Assembly (NCBI GenBank): GCA_007131745.1
Contig: SLPX01000344.1
Span: forward strand, 1 to 5,305
Length of the DNA stretch: 5,305 nucleotides
Direction of reading: 5' to 3'
Source of the DNA: Myxococcales bacterium
Lineage (GTDB): Bacteria; Myxococcota; Polyangia; HGW-17; SLPX01
Shown: piece after piece, positions 1 to 5,305 of the stretch
How the letters are laid out: each line of letters opens with the position of its first letter
Numbering within the stretch: position 1 is the stretch's first letter
Notes under the pieces: generated by a model
Told to the model about the DNA's origin: nothing
The model's database searches: none
What the model saw: only the letters and a program-made list of their open reading frames with translations
Translations under genes and position numbers: made by a program

Positions 1-746
1 CCTCCCATCAGATATTTTGCTCCGGGCAGCGTATCACGCACGACCGAAAATGATATCGCTCCATTAGATCCGCGGAATGCAATTCCGGCCAAATGATTTC
101 GTTTAACGAGACTCCTCTCTACTTCCAAAAAACCGCAAATGTTCAATTCTCTGAGACACTGGGAAATTATCCCCACTCCTAAAATCTGATCAGACTCTTG
201 TGGCAGCGTATCCATAACAACAGAAGCCGTGATCTTAGTGTCTACTCCGCCGGCCAGGATGCCTGCGGTGCGATTGCTGCTTATAAAACTTCCCTCTACT
301 TCCAGAATTCCGCATTTTCCCATTTCGACATCGCACGTGGATACGATTCCCGCGCCGCTCAGTAAATCTATTTTTCTCGGCAGCGTGGATCGAACAACCG
401 ATGAAAGAATTTTCAGGTCCACGCTTCCGACCAAAATCCCAGCCTCATGGTTTCCGGAAAAAAGACTTTTTTCAACCGTCACTGTTCCACAGATTTCATT
501 CTCGTTACACTGGGCAAGTATTCCGACACCTAGATAATCGTTCCACATGGTTGGCAGGTTGTCCCGAACTACTGTTGATCGAACCGTCAAATCCACGCCT
601 TCGGCTACAATCCCAGCCTCCCGGTTGTTTGTTATAAGGCTACTTTCAATATTGAATTCGCCGCAACTGGAGGCATTGGAACAGGTCACATCGATTCCGC
701 GACCGAACCAGTCGGTTCCTGTTTCCGGCAGAGTCCCCTGAACAAC
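1..746 (-). repeat. Beta-helix repeat units of A (4 complete, 1 cut)
   Basis: Units run 746-573 (58 aa), 572-399 (58 aa), 398-222 (59 aa), 221-45 (59 aa) and 44-1 (cut). Each begins with a VVxxTLP-like turn (QGTLP, RDNLP, RSTLP, MDTLP, RDTLP), then a GxGI coil, a Cys pair (C-x5-C in units 1-2, C-x6-C in 3-4), CG, a VE-x-S strand, and N-x3-GI. Neighbouring units are only moderately similar to each other (about 25 of 59 positions between units 3 and 4), so this is an older or faster-diverging array than that in B. Confidence 0.85.
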
Positions 747-1814
747 TCCATGTTCCAGGCTCACAATGCTGTTTTGAGAATAAATCCCAATTGTGCTGCA
801 ATTAATAACCTTGACTCTCCGCAACATCAACTCGCTTTCGTCCAAAACAGCGATTCCCACATATTCAGCGTCCCGAACCTCCATGTCTTCCACCAGCACC
901 TGCTCCGCTCCGTCTACGTTCAATCCAATTCCCGGACCGGTCAAAGTCACCCCTCTCACCTCGGAACCCGAACCGCCTGAACCTATCCTCAGTGCCGGTT
1001 CCGGGTTGCCGAACCGTACCACTCCGCGCAAGGTCACTTTCTCGGAACAACGGCCCGTCAAACGCACGGGCTTGCTCAATATCAGCCGCTCTTCATATTC
1101 CCCTGCGGCTATCGCAACCTGGCCTCCAGGTTCTACCGCTTGCAAGGCCGCTGCTACGGTTGGGTACGGAGCGCTTTGGGTTCCGTCGGGTTCATCCGCG
1201 TCGCTCGCTCCGTCTACAAAAACCGTTGTGCCGTCGATCTGGATGTTTCCCCAGGGACTTCCCCCCTCCGAAGGGTCCGGGCCGCAATCGCCAAGAGGTT
1301 GACAAGTATCATGACCGATTTGTTCGATTGTTCCCGGCGGGCAAGGGTCAGGGCCTGGCGGGAGGATTGCGTCGCACCCTCCTTGGCCGTCTGATACAAA
1401 CCCTTCCCCGCATTCTATCACTCCCACCGGGCAACACTCGGTTTCTCCGATGACTTCCATCGTGCCGGGCGGACATTCGTGGTCCGGAAGGATTGGCTCA
1501 CACCCGCCGTCCGAATCTTTTACAAATCCGTCCGCGCATTCGAGTACCCCGACAGGGCGGCAACCTCCGCCGAGCGCGGGCATTTCGTTCGGGCCGGGGC
1601 AATCTTCGGGGTCGTCGAATATCGGCACACACGCCGGCCCTTCGGCTCGGTAACCTTCAGGACACAAGTCGTCGCCATTCTGCTTCTCCCTCTTGCACCC
1701 GGCTGCACTCAATGCGATCAAAGTGATCAGCGCGAACAAAGCTCTCAACTTGTTTAAGCGGTTTCCATGGTGTATTCCCAATGTTGGTCCTGTGAGCGCT
1801 GTTGTTTTTGACAT
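1..1814 (-). CDS. Cys-rich beta-helix lipoprotein, paralog A (3' end outside window)
   Basis: Open through 604 codons from ATG at 1814 to the left edge with no stop, so the C-terminus is missing. Residues 1-39 form a signal peptide: a basic N-region (HHGNRLNKLR), a hydrophobic stretch (ALFALITLIALSAAG), then lipobox Cys40 followed by KREK. Residues 51-176 are three 42-residue Cys-rich modules. Residues 195-265 resemble the DUF1565 start of a beta-helix (VFVD, SAPYPTVAAAL, AAGEYEE). From about 290 comes a right-handed beta-helix with four complete 58-59 residue units and the start of a fifth. Units carry C-x5-C or C-x6-C pairs and N-x3-GI coil motifs. I see no catalytic motif of a polysaccharide lyase. 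By architecture it is an exported, membrane-anchored surface protein, and its role is unknown. It lies downstream of paralog B after a 144-base spacer. Compared with B it has an extra cysteine (Cys128) and more divergent repeats. The start is supported by a GAGAA ribosome-binding site conserved with B. Confidence 0.9.
   Translation of the reverse strand, partial: MSKTTALTGPTLGIHHGNRLNKLRALFALITLIALSAAGCKREKQNGDDLCPEGYRAEGPACVPIFDDPEDCPGPNEMPALGGGCRPVGVLECADGFVKDSDGGCEPILPDHECPPGTMEVIGETECCPVGVIECGEGFVSDGQGGCDAILPPGPDPCPPGTIEQIGHDTCQPLGDCGPDPSEGGSPWGNIQIDGTTVFVDGASDADEPDGTQSAPYPTVAAALQAVEPGGQVAIAAGEYEERLILSKPVRLTGRCSEKVTLRGVVRFGNPEPALRIGSGGSGSEVRGVTLTGPGIGLNVDGAEQVLVEDMEVRDAEYVGIAVLDESELMLRRVKVINCSTIGIYSQNSIVSLEHGVVQGTLPETGTDWFGRGIDVTCSNASSCGEFNIESSLITNNREAGIVAEGVDLTVRSTVVRDNLPTMWNDYLGVGILAQCNENEICGTVTVEKSLFSGNHEAGILVGSVDLKILSSVVRSTLPRKIDLLSGAGIVSTCDVEMGKCGILEVEGSFISSNRTAGILAGGVDTKITASVVMDTLPQESDQILGVGIISQCLRELNICGFLEVERSLVKRNHLAGIAFRGSNGAISFSVVRDTLPGAKYLMG
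930..1814 (-). repeat. Paralogous N-terminal block, copy in A
   Basis: Codes for signal peptide, Cys modules and DUF1565-like segment of A. It matches 3726-4625 in B at about 93% protein identity over 245 residues (16 differences counted). In four sampled 60-base lines I counted about 20 base differences. The longest exact match I saw is 56 bases, 1039-1094 against 3835-3890. Similarity falls sharply below position 930. Confidence 0.9.
1287..1664 (-). repeat. Three tandem 42-residue Cys-rich modules in A
   Basis: Residues 51-92, 93-134 and 135-176 of A, each exactly 42 residues (126 bases). Each starts C-x-[ED]-G-[FY], has a second Cys 11-12 residues later followed by xxI, a third Cys before P at offset 21-23, and a fourth at offset 34-36 followed by xPxG. 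Four cysteines per module fit two disulfides each, a TNFR/EGF-like small fold by inference. The second module has an additional Cys next to its fourth Cys (TECCPVG). Confidence 0.85.
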
Positions 1815-1958
1815 TGAGTTTCTCTTTATAAATTTCCTTAAAAGAAAAACAATCCCGAACTTCGTCGGCGTAAAACACTTTGACACTAAAAATTATCACC
1901 TCAAAAAAAGAAAAAACACGAAAATCACAGGACAAATGTTTTGAAGGCTCGGTTTTAT
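1815..1958 (-). other. AT-rich spacer between B and A
   Basis: 144 non-coding bases, about 33% GC in its central line. Just after the B stop it contains an 11-base word (ACAAATGTTTT on the plus strand, 1932-1942) also present after C (4642-4652), with CGGTTTT close by in both. At its other end is the GAGAA site before A. About 100 bases between these two landmarks have no counterpart in the C-B spacer. This stretch carries a T-rich run on the coding strand (1902-1918) and a GATAAT hexamer (1892-1897) that could be a -10 element, but no convincing -35 partner. I see no GC-rich hairpin before the T run, so it is not a clear intrinsic terminator. Confidence 0.6.
1820..1824 (-). promoter_or_regulatory. 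Ribosome-binding site of A (GAGAA)
   Basis: GAGAA on the coding strand, 5 bases before the ATG at 1814. The same word sits the same distance upstream of the conserved ACAGCGCTCACA coding sequence in B, which supports both sites. Confidence 0.55.
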
Positions 1959-4625
1959 CTATTCAACAGGTTCGGCCGGCATCGGCAACGGGGAGGGTTC
2001 CAGATTCACCCATTGAGGTTCGTCTTCGACCGTTCCCGAAAGCACATTGTTTTCGGCTATTGAAGGGGAAGCGCCTATATTGATTGCGACACTGTATTCT
2101 CCACCGCTTACCATTGTGCCTGAAAGCACACCCTCGGATGAGCGGTAAAATACCCCCGCAAGTCTTGCATTTCTGATCAAGCTTCTACGAACGTGAAAAG
2201 ATGGAAAACCGCCGATATTAGAGCCTTCCCGTCCCGTGATCTGTACACCGTAGCCGTACTTTCCATCTTTCGGCTGCGCAAAAACCTTGTCCACCATGCT
2301 GCCTGTCATTATCCCCGATACCCCTTGCACCGCCACTCCTCCAGAGTGACTTGAAACTACCATGCTGGAATCAATCGATAAGGATCCACAGGAATTCAGA
2401 TACTCATTGCAAAAAGCGAGTATCCCCTGACCGAATTCACCTTGCCGCGAGCCGGCTTCATTGGTTGCAGTATCGATTACTGCGATCCCTTGCAGATCCG
2501 CCGGCGTTCCATCGATGACTATACCCGCGGTTTCATTGGAGGCCACCAAAGCATCGACCGCTAAAAGGTTTCCGCATTGGCCTGTCTCGTTATTGCATTG
2601 GACGTTTATTCCCCTGCCGAATTCTCCATCGCTTTCCTGTGGCAGTGTATCCCGGACAACCGAATAGATCACCTTTGCATCCACAGCTCCGATAAAAACT
2701 CCGAGATCACGATTTCTAGAAATGAGACTTCCTTCCACTATCAGGCTACCGCATTCATTCATTTCATCATCGCACTGGACGTTTATTCCCCTGCCGCTTT
2801 TTCCATCGCTTTCCCGCGGCAGGGTATCTCTGACAACAGAAGAGATCACGTTTGTTTCCACCCCCAAAGCCGAAATTCCGCTATCACGATTTTCATGGAT
2901 GAGGCTTCGTTCCACAGTAAACTTTCCGCATTCACCCACCATATCATAGCATTGGGCGTCGATTCCCCTGCCGAATTCTCCATCGCTTTCCCGTGGCAGT
3001 GTATCCCGGATAACCGAAGAAACCACCGTCGTTTCAACGCCGTGAGTACTGATTCCAATATCACGATTGCCATGGATTAGACTTTTTTCCACCGTCAACT
3101 TTCCACATTCACCTGTTTTCTTATCGCACTGGACGTTTATTCCTCTGCCGAAAACTCCTTCGCTTTCGCGTGGAAGGGTATCCCTGACAACCGAAGAAAC
3201 AACCCTTGTTTCCATTCCCAAAGTTGCAATTCCTGCATCACGATTTCCATGGATGAGACTGCTTTCCACTCTCAGACGCCCGCATTCATCTGGTTTAAGA
3301 TTGCACAGGACATGGATTCCTTTGCCGTATAAACCATTGCTCTCTCGCGGAAGAGTATTCCTGACAACTGAAGAAATCACCGTTGTTTCTACGAACAAAG
3401 CGAGAATGCCGAAGTCACGATTTCCGTGGATTAAGCTTTTTTCCACTCTCAAATCGCCGCAAGCGGATGCAATCGAACATCTCGCTTCAATGCCACGTCC
3501 GAAAAGCCCAGTGACTGAATGGGGAACCGTTTTCTTCACAACGCTTTTTTCAATGTTTAAGAAGCTGTCTTCAGAAAACATCCCGGTCTCAGTGCAATTC
3601 ACGATCTTTACTTTGCTCAACATGACTCTAGATTCGTTCAAAAGATGAACACCATTATCTTCGGTGTTTCGCACCTCCACTTCCTCGACCAGCACATCCA
3701 CAGCTCCGTCTACTCGCATCCCTTCTCCCGGACCGGTCAAAGTCACCCCCCTCACCTCGGACCCCGAACCGCCTGAACCTATTGTCAGCGCCGGTTCCGG
3801 GTTGCCGAATCGTACCACTCCGCGTAACGTCACCTTCTCGGAACAACGGCCCGTCAAACGCACGGGCTTGCTCAATATCAGCCGCTCTTCGTATTCCCCC
3901 GCGGCTATCGCAACCTGCCCTCCCGGTTCCACCTCTTGCAAGGCCACTGCCACAGTCCGATACGGCGCGCTTTGAGACCCGTCGGGTTCATCCGCGTCGC
4001 TCGTTTCGTCCACGAAAACAGTGTTGCCGTCGATCTGGATATTTCCCCACGGACTTCCACCCTCCGAAGGATCCGGGCCACAGTCGCCCAGCGGCTGACA
4101 AGTGTCATGACCGATTTGTTCGATTGTCCCCGGCGGACAAGGTTCCGGGCCGGGCGGGAGGATTGCGTCGCAGCCCCCTTGGCCGTCGGACACAAAACCC
4201 TCCGCGCATTCTATCACTCCCACCGGGCGGCACTCGGTTTCTCCTATGACTTCCATTGTGCCGGGCGGACATTCGTGGTCCGGAAGGATTGGCTCACACC
4301 CACCGTCCGAATCTCTTACAAACCCTTCCGCACATTCCAGCACTCCTACCGGGCGGCAACCGCCGCCAAGCTTTGGCATTTCGTTCGGTCCAGGGCAATC
4401 TTCGGGGTTGTCGAATATGGGAACACACGCCGGGCCCTCGGCTCGATATCCCTCAGCGCACTGCGATCCGTTGTTGTTATTATTTTCCTCGCTGCCCTTC
4501 TCCCTCTTGCATCCGGGTGCACTCAATGCGGCCAAAGTGATCAGTGAGGCTGTTGCTATCAACACGCGTAATAGGTTTCCAGGGTTCGTTCCCGGTATCA
4601 CTGCTGTGAGCGCTGTCATTTTCAT
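1959..4625 (-). CDS. Cys-rich beta-helix lipoprotein, paralog B (complete)
   Basis: 888 residues, the only complete gene here. Residues 1-38 are a signal peptide (TNPGNLLR, then a hydrophobic core ending LAALSAPG) with lipobox Cys39. A linker with an Asn run (ENNNNNGS) follows. Residues 56-181 are three exact 42-residue Cys-rich modules. Residues 200-270 are a DUF1565-like segment (VFVDETSDADEPDG, APYRTVAVAL, AAGEYEERL). Residues 280-837 form a right-handed parallel beta-helix, with eight 58-62 residue units from residue 362; units 1-7 contain a Cys pair and unit 8 has none. Residues 838-888 are a closing coil and a Pro-rich tail (PSPLPMPAEP). Known for the family: such solenoids are exported and usually bind or process polysaccharide or mediate contact. 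No lyase active site is recognisable here, so no function is assigned. The ATG at 4625 is preferred over the in-frame GTG at 4643, which lies upstream of the conserved ribosome-binding site. The gene sits 45 bases after C, probably in one transcript. Confidence 0.95.
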   Translation of the reverse strand: MKMTALTAVIPGTNPGNLLRVLIATASLITLAALSAPGCKREKGSEENNNNNGSQCAEGYRAEGPACVPIFDNPEDCPGPNEMPKLGGGCRPVGVLECAEGFVRDSDGGCEPILPDHECPPGTMEVIGETECRPVGVIECAEGFVSDGQGGCDAILPPGPEPCPPGTIEQIGHDTCQPLGDCGPDPSEGGSPWGNIQIDGNTVFVDETSDADEPDGSQSAPYRTVAVALQEVEPGGQVAIAAGEYEERLILSKPVRLTGRCSEKVTLRGVVRFGNPEPALTIGSGGSGSEVRGVTLTGPGEGMRVDGAVDVLVEEVEVRNTEDNGVHLLNESRVMLSKVKIVNCTETGMFSEDSFLNIEKSVVKKTVPHSVTGLFGRGIEARCSIASACGDLRVEKSLIHGNRDFGILALFVETTVISSVVRNTLPRESNGLYGKGIHVLCNLKPDECGRLRVESSLIHGNRDAGIATLGMETRVVSSVVRDTLPRESEGVFGRGINVQCDKKTGECGKLTVEKSLIHGNRDIGISTHGVETTVVSSVIRDTLPRESDGEFGRGIDAQCYDMVGECGKFTVERSLIHENRDSGISALGVETNVISSVVRDTLPRESDGKSGRGINVQCDDEMNECGSLIVEGSLISRNRDLGVFIGAVDAKVIYSVVRDTLPQESDGEFGRGINVQCNNETGQCGNLLAVDALVASNETAGIVIDGTPADLQGIAVIDTATNEAGSRQGEFGQGILAFCNEYLNSCGSLSIDSSMVVSSHSGGVAVQGVSGIMTGSMVDKVFAQPKDGKYGYGVQITGREGSNIGGFPSFHVRRSLIRNARLAGVFYRSSEGVLSGTMVSGGEYSVAINIGASPSIAENNVLSGTVEDEPQWVNLEPSPLPMPAEPVE
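2115..3542 (-). repeat. Beta-helix repeat units of B (8 units, 177-base period)
   Basis: Units: 3542-3369 (58 aa), then 3368-3192, 3191-3015, 3014-2838, 2837-2661 and 2660-2484 (59 aa each), then 2483-2298 (62 aa) and 2297-2115 (61 aa). The DNA period is exactly 177: the same GAC/GGC codon position recurs at 2601, 2778, 2955, 3132 and 3309. Units 2-5 share TLPRES, G(R/K)GI, ECG, SLI, NRD-x-G and are about 70% identical between neighbours (40 of 59 for units 2/3, 42 of 59 for units 3/4). Units 7 and 8 match the end of C better than they match units 2-5. Unit 8 has no Cys pair. Confidence 0.92.
4083..4460 (-). repeat. Three tandem 42-residue Cys-rich modules in B
   Basis: Residues 56-97, 98-139 and 140-181 of B, each exactly 42 residues with four cysteines (offsets 0, 11-12, 21-23, 34-36). 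Modules 2 and 3 are closest (ECAEGFV, GGC, IL-P, CPPGT in both). Module 1 is more diverged (CAEGYRAEGPAC). They aligned with the A modules without any gap, giving the same 2796-base offset between the two genes wherever I checked. Confidence 0.85.
4470..4484 (-). repeat. AAY trinucleotide run encoding five Asn
   Basis: Five consecutive Asn codons (AAT AAT AAC AAC AAC on the coding strand) in the linker between lipobox Cys39 and the first Cys module of B. A lacks it. It probably lengthens a flexible tether. The mixed codons make it less slippery than a pure triplet run. Confidence 0.7.
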
Positions 4626-4670
4626 ATTTTGGGTTCTCAACACAAATGTTTTCGGTTTTGTATGTTCTAA
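4626..4670 (-). other. Short spacer between C and B
   Basis: 45 bases between the TAG of C and the ATG of B, holding the 11-base shared word (4642-4652) and the GAGAA ribosome-binding site (4634-4638). There is no room for a standard promoter and terminator pair, so B probably depends on transcription through C. Confidence 0.6.
4634..4638 (-). promoter_or_regulatory. Ribosome-binding site of B (GAGAA), decides the start
   Basis: GAGAA on the coding strand, 8 bases before the ATG at 4625. The longer reading frame from GTG at 4643 would place this site inside the coding region. From GAGAA to the conserved ACAGCGCTCACA is 17 bases in both A and B, so the leader is homologous and the ATG at 4625 is favoured. 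Confidence 0.55.
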
Positions 4671-5305
4671 CTAAGGTTCCATGGGTTCAGCGGGCATCGG
4701 CGCTGGGGAGGGAGTCAGTTCAACCCACTGGGGTTCGTTTTCGACCAAGCCTGAAAGCAGGTTATTGCCTTCAATCGAAGGTGAAGAACCCTGGTTTTTT
4801 GCGACGCTGTATTCTCCACCGCTTACCAGTGCACCTGAGAGCACACCATCGGATGAGTGGTAAAAAACCCCGGCCAGCCTTGCATCCTTGATCAAGCTTT
4901 CACGAACGTGAAAAGATGGAAAAGCGCCGATATGATCTTCTTCTCTTCCGGCTATTTGCACACCGTAGCCGTACTTTCCATCTTTCGGCTGCGGCGAAAC
5001 GGTATGCACCATGCTTTGGGTCATGATGCCGGATACGCCTTCCACGGCCACCCCTGCAGAGTGGCTTGATACGACCATGCTGGAATCAATGGACAAGGTT
5101 CCGCAATTGTGGATGTTTGAATCCTTGAAGCACATAGCAAATATACCTTGGCCGTATTCCCCTTGCCACGTGCCGGAAACATTGGTCACTGTATCTATTA
5201 CTGCAACTCCTTGGAGAGTAGCGGGTGTTCCTATAGTCACGATGCCGACGTTTTCATTGCGAGCAACAAGGCTGTTGAGTATCCACAAACTTCCGCATGT
5301 TCCCA
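4671..5305 (-). CDS. Beta-helix lipoprotein, paralog C (5' end outside window)
   Basis: Only the last 210 codons or so are inside, and the frame stays open to the right edge, reading TCGSL just where B reads QCGNL. The TTG at 5288 that could be taken as a start lies inside a repeat unit and is not one. The fragment matches B from its sixth helix unit to the end, about three-quarters identical, with shared blocks such as LSIDSSMVVSSHS, QPKDGKYGYGVQI and MVSGGEYSVA (LVSGGEYSVA here). It ends PSPAPMPAEPMEP. Its penultimate Cys pair is spaced C-x8-C (CFKDSNIHNC) against C-x6-C in B, a two-residue loop insertion. By homology the missing N-terminus should hold a lipoprotein signal and the 42-residue Cys modules, but that is inference. 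It is the most upstream of the three genes, with its stop 45 bases before the start of B. Confidence 0.92.
   Translation of the reverse strand, partial: GTCGSLWILNSLVARNENVGIVTIGTPATLQGVAVIDTVTNVSGTWQGEYGQGIFAMCFKDSNIHNCGTLSIDSSMVVSSHSAGVAVEGVSGIMTQSMVHTVSPQPKDGKYGYGVQIAGREEDHIGAFPSFHVRESLIKDARLAGVFYHSSDGVLSGALVSGGEYSVAKNQGSSPSIEGNNLLSGLVENEPQWVELTPSPAPMPAEPMEP

Larger units (their letters stand above)
3726..4625 (-). repeat. Paralogous N-terminal block, copy in B
   Basis: Partner of the block at 930-1814. The only length difference found is 18 bases in the linker just after the lipobox cysteine, where B has GSEENNNNNGSQ and A has QNGDDL. Similarity drops at 3725, where the beta-helix proper begins. 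Confidence 0.9.

Noticed and set aside
1895..1930. Intrinsic terminator after B
   Set aside because: A T-rich run is present on the coding strand, but I could not find a stable GC-rich stem directly before it.
1657..1935. 92-codon minus-strand open frame across the B-A spacer
   Set aside because: It overlaps the start of A in a different frame and has no counterpart before B. The A frame is supported by the signal peptide and homology.
2484..3368. CRISPR array or satellite DNA
   Set aside because: The 177-base periodic units are protein-coding beta-helix repeats with substitutions throughout, not short identical repeats with unique spacers.
3067..3648. 193-codon plus-strand open frame opposite the B repeats
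   Set aside because: It is a shadow: the repeat period of 177 bases is a multiple of three, so absence of stops in one antisense unit is copied to the next. Its protein shows the same period and no recognisable domain.
3936..4547. 203-codon plus-strand open frame opposite the N-terminal block of B
   Set aside because: The minus strand codes for clear domains here with conserved protein identity to A. The plus-strand frame is broken in the homologous part of A.
1962..4625. Pectate lyase or other polysaccharide lyase
   Set aside because: Beta-helix architecture is shared, but no recognisable lyase catalytic motif is visible; the repeats look structural.
4671..5288. A complete 205-residue protein starting at TTG 5288
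   Set aside because: The frame is open to the edge and the residues before 5288 match an internal repeat of B, so this is the 3' end of a longer gene.

Overview
The window is entirely taken up by a tandem array of three paralogous genes, all transcribed on the minus strand (right to left). From 5' to 3' they are gene C (only its 3' end is inside, 4671-5305), gene B (complete, 1959-4625) and gene A (only its 5' part is inside, 1-1814). Each is, or appears to be, a large modular secreted lipoprotein: a signal peptide with a lipobox cysteine, three tandem 42-residue cysteine-rich modules, a DUF1565-like entry segment, and a long right-handed parallel beta-helix made of about 59-residue units, most carrying a closely spaced cysteine pair. 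B and C end in a similar helix cap followed by a Pro-rich tail. No other gene, RNA gene, CRISPR array or insertion sequence is visible.

Organism: the mixture of a lipobox, 'C-x-x-G-[FY]' Cys-rich repeats and DUF1565/PbH1 beta-helices, in large paralogous tandem sets, is typical of predatory or social deltaproteobacterial lineages (Myxococcota, Bradymonadota and relatives). This is an inference from architecture only, and the genus cannot be named. GC is uneven: roughly 58-67% in sampled lines of the Cys-rich modules, 40-45% in sampled lines of the helix repeats, and about 33% in the B-A spacer.

Layout: 1-746 holds the helix units of A; 747-1814 the N-terminal modules of A; 1815-1958 an AT-rich spacer; 1959-3542 the repeats and cap of B; 3543-4625 the N-terminal modules of B; 4626-4670 a short spacer; 4671-5305 the last repeats and cap of C. 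The short C-B spacer suggests co-transcription. A may have its own promoter in the longer spacer.

The most notable signal is mosaic conservation. A and B are about 93% identical over 245 residues of the N-terminal modules (and about 92% at DNA level where sampled), then drop abruptly to about 44% at the entry to the beta-helix. B and C are roughly three-quarters identical at the C-terminal cap. A conserved anchor with a diversified solenoid looks like a surface-protein family shaped by duplication, intragenic repeat turnover and probably gene conversion. The function is unknown.
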